From: Bacillus thuringiensis
GTDB lineage: Bacteria > Bacillota > Bacilli > Bacillales > Bacillaceae_G
Reading direction: 5' to 3'
Length of the DNA stretch: 64,000 bases
Assembly (NCBI RefSeq): GCF_014932895.1
Contig: NZ_JACYOF010000007.1
Span: 1-64,000, forward strand
The translations under genes were made by a program, and so were the position numbers. Positions 53,874 through 61,348 of this stretch are shown in pieces. Within the stretch, counting starts at the first letter, position 1. Every line of letters starts with the position of its first letter. The notes under the pieces are model-generated. The model was not told the origin of the DNA, searched no databases, and worked only from the letters and a program-made list of their open reading frames with translations.

Positions 53874-54018
53874 CATACGGATATGTTTCAAATTCAACTG
53901 GTGAAATATGACAAGGCGAAATAAGATGCTCCTAAAAATATTAGAAAAATAAAGTTAACTCATGCATAAATATTATAGTTAGGCAGATGTTATATACAAA
54001 TATAATGGAGGTGCAATT

Positions 54019-54237
54019 ATGAATATTCAAAGACATGAAAGTAATACAAATGAAATTCTTATTTCTGCAGCTGCAAGTGCTATTGAGCAAATGAAGTACG
54101 AAATTGCTCGTGAATTAGGAGTCACACTAGGACCTGATACATCATCGCGTGCAAATGGCTCTGTCGGTGGAGAAATTACAAAGCGCTTAGTTCGAATGGC
54201 TGAGGAACAATTAACAGGAGAATATAGATTGCACTAA
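54019..54237 (+). CDS. Alpha/beta-type small acid-soluble spore protein
   Basis: 72 aa; ATG 54019 behind ATGGAGGTGC. Two conserved SASP blocks: [33 protein letters not shown] and MAEEQL, with the germination-protease site region near the first Glu-Ile-Ala. It binds and protects spore DNA and is later degraded for amino acids. Proof that the host is a spore-former. Most likely transcribed by sigma-G; a terminator follows. Confidence 0.9.
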   Translation: MNIQRHESNTNEILISAAASAIEQMKYEIARELGVTLGPDTSSRANGSVGGEITKRLVRMAEEQLTGEYRLH

Positions 54238-54253
54238 GTTTTAAAGGAGTAAG

Positions 54254-54290
54254 AAAAAAGAACCCATTTTAAAAATGGATTCTTTTTTTC
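54254..54290 (+). terminator. Terminator of the SASP gene
   Basis: AAAAAGAACCCATTTT / AAAATGGATTCTTTTT. Confidence 0.7.
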
Positions 54291-54525
54291 TTTTTTTGAC
54301 ATAAACTTCAAAATAATGGTTGAGAATCTAAAAAATGACTTCTTATATTCGCTTGTAAGCGCTTTAAAATACTATATCAATGACATAGGTATCGATGTGA
54401 ATTAAATCTTATATGAGTGGTTACAGGGTGGTTAAATGTCATTTTGTTTTGTTCGTAATTTTAATTCCATAATACTTAAGCCAATATAATACAAATTTAT
54501 TTATAATTAATTTTTTGTTAAATAT

Positions 54526-55368
54526 TTAGCCATTTATAATTTCCCCACCATTCACGTGCAGGATTTGTCCTGATATGTAAGATGCATCTTCAGAGGCCAA
54601 GAATACATAAGCAGGTGCCACTTCAAACGGTTGACCGGCTCGCTTCATAGGAACATGGTCTCCAAATGTGGCAAGCCATTCGGGAGGCAAGGAAGATGGA
54701 ATTAATGGAGTCCAAATTGCTCCTGGGGCCACACCATTAACTCGAATTCCTCGCGGTGCCAGTGACGATGACAGCGACCGTGTAAAGGAAACAATGGCTC
54801 CTTTAGATGCTGCGTAGTCAATTGCATCTTGATCTCCATGGTAGGCACTAAGGGATGTTGTATTTATTATGGAGCTGCCTGAATTCATATATGGAAGAGC
54901 AGCTTTCGTCAAAATAAACTGAGAAAAAACATTTGTGTGAAAGGTACTTGCTCGTTGGTTTGAATCTACATCAAGTAGACTGTTCCTTATGTATAGTACA
55001 CCGGCATTATTCACCAAAATGTCAATACGACCAAATTGGTGTATTGTCTGCATTACTGCTTGTTGGCAATGCTGCTCATACCCAATATCACCTGGAATGG
55101 TAATGCAACTGCGGCCATACTTTTTAACATAGAACTCCGTTTCTTTTGCATCACTATGTTCATTTAAGTATGAGATTGCTATGTCTGCACCCTCTTTCGC
55201 GAAGGCTACAGCGACAGCCCTCCCAATTCCACTATCCCCACCAGTTATAAGTGCTACCTTATTTATAAGTTTACCGGCTGGTTTGTAATTGGGGTTATCA
55301 AATATAGGTCTAGGTACCATTAATGATTCAATGCCAGGTTTACTTTGTTGTTGTGGCGGGAAACCCAT
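54526..55368 (-). CDS. Short-chain dehydrogenase (SDR), YhdF/YdaD-like
   Basis: 280 aa from ATG 55368 behind AAAGGGGTGAA. Rossmann signature TGGDSGIG at residues 42-49, NNAG at 120-123, and the catalytic Tyr185/Lys189 (YAASK), then the substrate loop GVAPGAIWTPL. The extended N-terminus with KPAGKLINKVALITG is typical of Bacillus general-stress SDRs. NAD(P)-dependent oxidoreductase, substrate unknown. Confidence 0.85.
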   Translation of the reverse strand: MGFPPQQQSKPGIESLMVPRPIFDNPNYKPAGKLINKVALITGGDSGIGRAVAVAFAKEGADIAISYLNEHSDAKETEFYVKKYGRSCITIPGDIGYEQHCQQAVMQTIHQFGRIDILVNNAGVLYIRNSLLDVDSNQRASTFHTNVFSQFILTKAALPYMNSGSSIINTTSLSAYHGDQDAIDYAASKGAIVSFTRSLSSSLAPRGIRVNGVAPGAIWTPLIPSSLPPEWLATFGDHVPMKRAGQPFEVAPAYVFLASEDASYISGQILHVNGGEIING

Positions 55369-55580
55369 CACATTCACCCCTTTTGGAATTTTCCTATAAT
55401 AAATTTAAATTCTGATATAGATTATGATTATCATCGGGAAAATATATCTTTCCAAAAGAATTAAATAGAGGAAGTGAAGGGGGGATTTACTCTATCAAGG
55501 TGTAATATCATTGGTTTCGGTGCAAAAAATCTATCAAACTTGGACATGATGATGCTATTACTCTAAAATAGGGTCAGCCG

Positions 55581-55640
55581 CATGCCCATCAACTTAAGAA
55601 TTCATAACACCCCAAAAATAAAATTTTATCATTTTAGCCA
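55581..55640 (+). mobile_element. Truncated IS231-end MITE
   Basis: CATGCCCATCAACTTAAGAA followed by MITE-like sequence; the left flank GGGTCAGCCG resembles the flank of the 4348 copy (GGGTTCAGCCG). The right end is lost where the next element begins. Confidence 0.55.
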
Positions 55641-55645
55641 AGATG

Positions 55646-55700
55646 ACTCCTTCCTCAAGGAACGCAAAGTGAGTAGGTGGGAGATGAATTGGCTTTGGAC
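55646..55700. mobile_element. IS200/IS605-type element end, copy 1
   Basis: CTCCTTCCTCAAGGAACGCA ... GTAGGTGGGAGATGAAT; the same shape recurs at 58573 (CTCCTTCCTCGAG ... GTAGGTGGGAGATGAAT). In TnpB elements the region after the gene makes the guide (omega) RNA, and both copies look like such right-end sequence. Confidence 0.5.
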
Positions 55701-55814
55701 AAGGGATGGCAGGAAGCCATCTCAATTGTTCGAAATACAAAAACTGTTACTTCACTACCCACCGAATGTATGTTTGTTTTATAATAGAACCATATCGAAA
55801 TGGGGGTGGAACGA

Positions 55815-56273
55815 ATGATGATCAATAAAGCATTTAAATTTCGTATCTATCCAAATAAAGCACAAGCGACCCTAATCAATAAAACGATTGGCTGTTCTCG
55901 TTTTGTATTCAATCATTTCCTATCTCTATGGGATCATGCATACAAAGAAACTGGAAAAGGTTTGACATATGGTACATGCTCTGCCAAACTTCCTGCCATG
56001 AAGAAAGAGTTTGCTTGGCTAAAAGAAGTGGATAGTATTGCGATTCAGTCGTCTGTTCGCAACCTTGCGGATGCTTATACACGCTTTTTCAAAAAACAAA
56101 ACAGTGCCCCGCGTTTCAAATCTAAGAAGAACAACGTACAATTTTACACCACAAAACAAACAAATGAAAACATTGCCGTCGTAGGAAACAAAATGAAATT
56201 GCCAAAACTAGGTCTTGTTCGATTTGCCAAAAGTCGTGAAGTAAAGGGACGTATTTTAATAAATAGTTTTTAA
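55815..56273 (+). pseudogene. tnpB: Truncated TnpB (IS200/IS605 family)
   Basis: Reads MMINKAFKFRIYPNKAQATL, CSRFVFNHFLSLWDHAYKETG and MKLPKLGLVRFAKSREVKGRIL, then an unrelated INSF and a stop. About 152 residues instead of the ~370-400 of a full TnpB; all of the RuvC-like catalytic domain and zinc finger are missing. ATG 55815 behind GGGGGTGG. TnpB is an RNA-guided nuclease, but this fragment cannot be active. An element end resembling the right end lies at 58573 beyond the TetR/P450 genes. Confidence 0.85.
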
Positions 56274-56300
56274 TTAAACTATTTTATAATTAAAAATAAA

Positions 56301-56334
56301 AGAAAAGGTACCCCTGCTGCAAGGTACCTTTTCT
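56301..56334. terminator. Hairpin after the TnpB fragment
   Basis: AGAAAAGGTACC / GGTACCTTTTCT with loop CCTGCTGCAA. Confidence 0.5.
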
Positions 56335-56526
56335 AAGGGGTATAACTCATTGCCTGAGCGATCGTTGATCAAAAACGCTTAGACTCTTACATGAGTTATA
56401 ATTTTATTATACATTGATCATACCGAAAATATCATCAATGGTGAAATAAATTTTAATTATTTTGTAATTATAAAATTTAATTAAACGCACGAATTGGGGC
56501 AAGAAAACGTAGCGTTTAATTAAAAT
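56335..56526. other. Short intergenic, AT-rich inverted repeats
   Basis: TTTAATTAAA motifs in both orientations (56268, 56472, 56515) flank the region before the TetR gene; may be relics of the event that cut tnpB. Confidence 0.35.
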
Positions 56527-57111
56527 TTAGGGTTTTAAAGATTTCAAAGTTAATTTCATATAAGTATCCATTCGCTTCTCTAGTGAGTATCCGCCACCTA
56601 AAAGACACCAGTCTAATATAATCCCTCTAGCAATTGTAAAAAGATACGTTGTTATTTCTTCTACACTTATATCATTTGTTAATTCTTTTTCAACCCTTCC
56701 TTTATAAACAAGATCATTTAGAGTTTTGTAAATTAATGAAGGTTCATATGCAAATATTTTTTTGTTGAAATCGTTAAGAAGATTTATATGTAACTCTAAT
56801 TTAGTAGTATACGCAGCTATGCATTGGAAGAAATTCAAAATAGTTTTTTGCATTGTCGTATGTTGAGTTATGTTTTCCAATTCTACATTTAGGTTTTCTT
56901 CAATTTGTTGAAATAATTTTTGATAAATATCTTCTTTGGAAGAAAAATAATGATAAAAAGTGCCTACGGAGATATTTGCATTTTTACAAATATCTTCTAT
57001 AGTTATATTTTCAATTTCTTTTTCTTTCGTTAAATTTAAAAACACAAGAAATATATTGTTCTCTGTTTGTAGAGCTTGTTGTTTTCTTTTAGTTAAATTT
57101 TTTTTATGCAA
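56527..57111 (-). CDS. TetR/AcrR-family repressor
   Basis: 194 aa from TTG 57111 behind AAGGGGGAATAAGGG. Helix-turn-helix ITIEDICKNANISVGTFYHYFSSKEDIYQKLF at about residues 37-68. The ligand-binding C-terminal domain is helical and unassigned. Divergent from the P450 gene; the spacer carries a strong ATTCGGTG palindrome, the expected operator, so it probably represses the P450 and itself. Confidence 0.85.
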   Translation of the reverse strand: MHKKNLTKRKQQALQTENNIFLVFLNLTKEKEIENITIEDICKNANISVGTFYHYFSSKEDIYQKLFQQIEENLNVELENITQHTTMQKTILNFFQCIAAYTTKLELHINLLNDFNKKIFAYEPSLIYKTLNDLVYKGRVEKELTNDISVEEITTYLFTIARGIILDWCLLGGGYSLEKRMDTYMKLTLKSLKP

Positions 57112-57197
57112 CCCTTATTCCCCCTTAACTATATATTAACTGATATCTTGAAAGTGAAAAAGTATTTTGAAAATTAGGGTTATTGCTGTATAATTCT

Positions 57198-57240
57198 CAT
57201 TACACCGAATATCATTCGGTGAATGTGATTCGGTGTAATG
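57198..57240. promoter_or_regulatory. TetR operator, nested palindrome
   Basis: Outer arms CATTACACCGAAT (57198-57210) and ATTCGGTGTAATG (57228-57240) are perfect; inside, CACCGAAT-ATC-ATTCGGTG (57203-57221) is a 19-bp palindrome. Three half-sites in 43 bp suggest two overlapping repressor dimers 30-70 bases before the P450 start. Confidence 0.75.
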
Positions 57241-57272
57241 AAAATTATTTTTTTGAGGGGAGATTGTTATAT

Positions 57273-58508
57273 ATGAAGACACCTTATCAATCAATTTTTA
57301 TGATTCCTACAAATAAGCTGGTAGGAAAAAAGGCTTTAGGAGATCCATATGAACCATTTGCATGGTATAAAGAGATGCGAGAAAAAGAACCCATTTATTT
57401 TAATCCTCAGGCTGACATGTGGAATGTTTTTTTGTACGAGGATGTAAAAAGAGTTTTAGAGGATAAAGAGTTTTTTTCTAACATTATGCCGGAGAAGAAA
57501 AAATCTCCATTTCCACAAAGTATCCTTGGGATGGATCCACCAAAACATACGCAAATTCGGTCTATTGTAAATCGTTCGTTCACTCCTAAAGCATTAAAGG
57601 TATGGGAGCCGAGAATCCAGCAAATCACGAATGATATTCTTACTCAATTATCTAATCGTGAAAATTTTGATATTGTCCAGGAGTTATTTTATCCTTTACC
57701 GGTTATAGTAATTGCTGAAATGTTAGGTGTTTCTGTAAATGATATGGACAGATTCAAGAAGTGGTCTGATATTATAGTAAGTTCCCCTAGTCATGATGAT
57801 CCGGATTATTTGAAAGAATTTTTTCATACACGTTTACAAGCAGAAAATGAATTAGAGGAATTTTTTGAAGAAATCATACAACTTAATCGAGGAAAATCCC
57901 AAAGAGATTCAAATGACATTATTTCTTTATTAGTTCAAAGTGAAGTAGACAAAAACATTTCGGGCAAAGAAGTAGTATCATTCTGTAAACTATTATTAGT
58001 AGCAGGAAATGAAACAACAACCAATTTGCTTGGCAACTCATTATATTGTTTAATAGAACATCCAGATGTTTATAAGCAAATTCAACAGGATATATCTCTT
58101 ATTCCAAAAGCAATTGAAGAAGTATTACGGTATCGTTCGCCAGCTCAAAGAATTGTTCGTAAAGTAAAAAAAGAGGTTCAATTAAGAGGCCAAACTCTAC
58201 AAGTAGATCAAATTATCTCAGCTTGGATTGGATCAGCTAATCGGGACTCTCTTTATTTCAAAGATGCCGATAGTTTTAACATACATCGTAGTCGAAATCC
58301 TCATCTTGCATTTGGTCATGGAATCCACTTTTGCCTAGGTGCTCCCCTAGCTAGATTAGAAGCTAAAATTGTATTGACGGAAGTAATGAAAAAATATAAA
58401 TCATTTTCGTTTATTGACCATAATCTTCCCGTTCCTATCTCAAGTATTAGTTCTGTATATGGTTTAAATTCTTTACCTGTGAAAAGTGAAATTATTCATA
58501 TAAAGTAA
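57273..58508 (+). CDS. Cytochrome P450, CYP109-like
   Basis: 411 aa from ATG 57273 behind GAGGGGAG; the longer frame runs back through the operator. Heme-binding loop FGHGIHFCLGAPLARLEA with axial Cys354, oxygen-activation helix LLVAGNETTTN, and ExxR in IEEVLRYRSP. MDPPKHTQIRSIVNRSFTP and the general order match B. subtilis YjiB (CYP109B1) as I remember it. Soluble class I P450 needing ferredoxin and reductase, absent nearby. CYP109 enzymes hydroxylate fatty acids, terpenoids and steroids; the native substrate here is unknown. Confidence 0.9.
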   Translation: MKTPYQSIFMIPTNKLVGKKALGDPYEPFAWYKEMREKEPIYFNPQADMWNVFLYEDVKRVLEDKEFFSNIMPEKKKSPFPQSILGMDPPKHTQIRSIVNRSFTPKALKVWEPRIQQITNDILTQLSNRENFDIVQELFYPLPVIVIAEMLGVSVNDMDRFKKWSDIIVSSPSHDDPDYLKEFFHTRLQAENELEEFFEEIIQLNRGKSQRDSNDIISLLVQSEVDKNISGKEVVSFCKLLLVAGNETTTNLLGNSLYCLIEHPDVYKQIQQDISLIPKAIEEVLRYRSPAQRIVRKVKKEVQLRGQTLQVDQIISAWIGSANRDSLYFKDADSFNIHRSRNPHLAFGHGIHFCLGAPLARLEAKIVLTEVMKKYKSFSFIDHNLPVPISSISSVYGLNSLPVKSEIIHIK

Positions 58509-58513
58509 ATAGT

Positions 58514-58548
58514 TTGGCTCTGGTACAGGTTGTAGCAGAGCCAATTTT
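58514..58548 (+). terminator. Terminator of the P450 gene
   Basis: TTGGCTCTG / CAGAGCCAA then TTTTATTT. Confidence 0.75.
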
Positions 58549-58572
58549 ATTTATCGAATTTACCGAAAGAAT

Positions 58573-58650
58573 TCTCCTTCCTCGAGCGTGTGAAGGGTGC
58601 TAGCCCAACGGTAGGTGGGAGATGAATTTCGTTTTGGCATAGCCAAAAAA
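58573..58650. mobile_element. IS200/IS605-type element end, copy 2
   Basis: CTCCTTCCTCGAGCGTGTGA ... GTAGGTGGGAGATGAATTTC; matches the end at 55646. No tnpB coding sequence precedes it directly, so it is a remnant. It may be the original right end of the broken tnpB at 55815, with the TetR/P450 pair between. Confidence 0.45.
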
Positions 58651-58801
58651 GCACGACATAGAAAAGATGTTTTACTTGTATCTTACGTATGCCCTTTACT
58701 AGCTATAATTTCTATAATTTCCTCTTAGTAATTGAAAATAAAATTAATCCAGATTATTATATTATTATTGTAAATTCACTTTATTTAAGGAGGATACATA
58801 A

Positions 58802-59170
58802 ATGAAAAACTCAAAAGGCTTTATTGAATCAGAAATAAGTAAAACAATTACTCACTGGGAAAAGGACTACCTAGGGCGCGGATCTATATCCGTTAAGACA
58901 GATATATTACGGGATATGATTATCGTAAATTTACAAGGTATTTTAACACCAGCTGAATATACTGTTTGTGAAACAAAAGACGGTATGCTAACTATAAAGA
59001 AAACACGTTCGGAGTTAGTTGAATCTGGAATTGACGATCTTAAAGGTATTATACTAGAATTAACTGGAGAAAAAGTTAAAAGCTTTCATACTGATATAAG
59101 CTCCCGTACGGGTGAACGAGTAATGATTTTCAAATTATTTAATGACTTTGAGAAGAACTTTGAAAATTAA
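58802..59170 (+). CDS. DUF2294 (YbcI-like) protein
   Basis: 122 aa; ATG 58802 behind AAGGAGGAT. GFIESEISKTITHWEKDYLGRGSISVKTDILRDMIIVNLQGILTPAEY is the family core, followed by RSELVESG and EKVKSFHTDISSRTGERVMIF. Function unknown. In B. subtilis ybcI lies close to ybcC (dabA) and the NdhF-like gene, and here it precedes dabBA, so a link to inorganic-carbon uptake is plausible. Confidence 0.8.
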   Translation: MKNSKGFIESEISKTITHWEKDYLGRGSISVKTDILRDMIIVNLQGILTPAEYTVCETKDGMLTIKKTRSELVESGIDDLKGIILELTGEKVKSFHTDISSRTGERVMIFKLFNDFEKNFEN

Positions 59171-59816
59171 AAATGACCTTAGTATTAGTGGAAGATAAAA
59201 TGAAAATTCAGTGGGATTATTAAGAAATTCACAAGTTTCCACTTTGTTTAATCGTATTAACATGCTAATAATTAAAAAGGAAGAAAATCTAAAGTTATTT
59301 AGATATGATGAATTTTAACTCGAATAATTCTCAAAAAACTTATAAAGAAATTGACAAACTGCTTAATATAGTTTATCTTATAATTGTTTTAAAAATTAAT
59401 AGATGCTCATTTTAACAGTTTGCTATAATTAAGGCTTTAGCATTTTTTTAATATGTAATATTGACTAAATGAAAAAGTTTCTTAATTTGAAAGATAGCGC
59501 ATAACATGAATTGATATATTGCTTAATCTAGGAGATCAGAGATATACTGTTATTTTTAATAGGAGTAATACATATATTATTATCCTTTATAAAATGGGAG
59601 CTCTTCAAAAAACTTTATTGAAGTTAGTTGAAGTGAAACCGACAATCTCCATAATTCAATGATGATATAAAATCATTGAATTATGGAAGTTGTCGGTTTT
59701 TTTTATTGATAAAAAACGATGCATGAAAAAGAGTGAATGAAAATTGAAATTAAAAAAACTATCGTAATTAAAAGGAATTTTTATAGGTTATTTTCGTTTG
59801 GAAGGGAGTATTCTAC
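59171..59816. other. Leader region of dabB with long hairpin
   Basis: AT-rich. Nothing coding. Near its end a long terminator-shaped hairpin at 59636-59700 lies 117 bases before dabB, see the separate entry. Confidence 0.5.
59636..59703 (+). terminator. Long hairpin with T tract upstream of dabB
   Basis: AAACCGACAA-TCTCCATAATTCAATGAT region pairs with ATCATTGAATTATGGA-AGT-TGTCGGTTT, about 28 bp per arm, followed by eight T. Either ends the upstream transcript or is an attenuator for dabBA. Confidence 0.6.
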
Positions 59817-61346
59817 ATGTTAATTTCACTGAGTTCATCAACACTGTTAACATTATTTTTTATGGCGCTTAGTGCTTCTTGGCTAAGTGGATTATTGTTT
59901 TTAAATTCAAGGATGCCTTTACGTTTTGTTTATATCCATATTGGTATCGCTGCTTTGCCTTCATTGGTTTCTTTACTCGCACTTGTTAATAACAATGGAG
60001 ATAGAGTTGTGGGGCCTTGGCATCTAGATACTTTAGCTTGGTTAATGGCTTTCTTTGTTCTTACAATTGGTTTAATCATTCAGCGTTTTTCTATACGTTA
60101 CTTACTGGGAGATCGCTCATATCGAAAATATTTTATACTTTTTACATTTACTACAGGTGTGTCTTCGGTTGCGTGGTTAAGTGACGATCTTCGCTTCATG
60201 ATTATTTGCTGGGGAGCAACGCTTATAGGATTGGTTCTACTCATAGGGCTAAATAAAGGTTGGAAAGTAGTTAGTGAAGCAACAAAAATTTCTGGTTATT
60301 TATTTACAATAAGTTGGATTGCCTTGCTATTAGCTATCATTTGGCTTTTTCAAGTAACTGGACAGTGGCAGTTAACATCCGTTTTAACGAATGAAAATAT
60401 AGCCCAACATGGAACATTAGAGAGAACAGGAGTTAATTTATTAATTATATTAGCTGTGATGATTCCAGCAGCACAATGGCCTTTTCAGAGATGGTTAATT
60501 GAGTCAGCTGTTGCTCCAACGCCTGTTTCTGCTATTATGCATGCGGGTTTAGTAAATGCTGGCGGAATAATGTTAACTAGATTTTCACCTCTTTTTAATG
60601 ATGATATTGCACAAATAATTTTACTTATTTTCTCTAGTATTTCTGTCTTAATAGGAACAGGAATTAGTTTAGTCCAAGTTGATTATAAACGTCAGCTAGT
60701 GGGCTCAACTATTGCGCAAATGGGATTTATGCTTATTCAATGTGCATTAGGCGCTTATTTAGCGGCTGTTATTCATTTAATTTTACATGGTTTGTTTAAA
60801 GCAACATTGTTTTTACAAGCTGGTTCTTCAGTACAACGTTTTGGGGTAGTGAAGCAGTCTAATGAAAAGGTTTCTAATTTATGGATTATGGTCGGACGGG
60901 TTTTAGGATTATTTATAGCGATTGTTTTCTGGTTTATGGCTTCTAGAGAGGGGTATCAATTAGTCAGTGCGTTAATCTTAGGGTGGTCATTATACTTTTC
61001 ATGGAAACAGCTTGTTGTTTTTGGAGAGGGGAAAGTAGGGCGAATTGCTGGCTTAATTGTTTTGATTGGATTTTCTCTCATTTACTTTACCGTTCATAAT
61101 TCTCTTTATAGATGGTTGCATACTGACATTTATCAAAGTGTTCAGCCTTCAGCTCCAGCCATTATCTTTGTTATATGTATTTTACTATTTAGTAGTGCTA
61201 TTGGTACTCTCGTTACTCGTAATCAATCCTCTACTATATTTGCAATACTTTATCTTTGGTTAGTTCGAGTAGGTGAGGCAAGACAGCAGTCAGTAGAAAG
61301 TCACCCAAGCTATCTTAAACATTATGTATCAAAGGGAGGTAATTAG
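59817..61346 (+). CDS. dabB: DabB, NdhF/NuoL-like proton-conducting subunit
   Basis: 509 aa; ATG 59817 behind GAAGGGAGT. About 13-14 membrane helices with the proton-channel core of complex I/Mrp antiporter subunits: PAAQWPFQRWLIESAVAPTPVSAIMHAGLVNAGGIMLTRF and HLILHGLFKATLFLQAGS (conserved Lys and His). The protein is shorter than NuoL and lies directly before dabA, the layout of the DAB inorganic-carbon accumulation complex, in which it would supply proton-motive energy. The stop overlaps the next gene's alternative start by a base. Confidence 0.85.
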   Translation: MLISLSSSTLLTLFFMALSASWLSGLLFLNSRMPLRFVYIHIGIAALPSLVSLLALVNNNGDRVVGPWHLDTLAWLMAFFVLTIGLIIQRFSIRYLLGDRSYRKYFILFTFTTGVSSVAWLSDDLRFMIICWGATLIGLVLLIGLNKGWKVVSEATKISGYLFTISWIALLLAIIWLFQVTGQWQLTSVLTNENIAQHGTLERTGVNLLIILAVMIPAAQWPFQRWLIESAVAPTPVSAIMHAGLVNAGGIMLTRFSPLFNDDIAQIILLIFSSISVLIGTGISLVQVDYKRQLVGSTIAQMGFMLIQCALGAYLAAVIHLILHGLFKATLFLQAGSSVQRFGVVKQSNEKVSNLWIMVGRVLGLFIAIVFWFMASREGYQLVSALILGWSLYFSWKQLVVFGEGKVGRIAGLIVLIGFSLIYFTVHNSLYRWLHTDIYQSVQPSAPAIIFVICILLFSSAIGTLVTRNQSSTIFAILYLWLVRVGEARQQSVESHPSYLKHYVSKGGN

Positions 61347-61348
61347 TG

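Larger units (their letters stand above)
55381..55814. other. Intergenic with mobile-element debris
   Basis: Contains an IS231-type left end (55581), an IS200/IS605-type end (55646) and the upstream region of the TnpB fragment. A CATGATGATGCTA / TATTATTTT-like stretch has no clear role. Confidence 0.4.
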
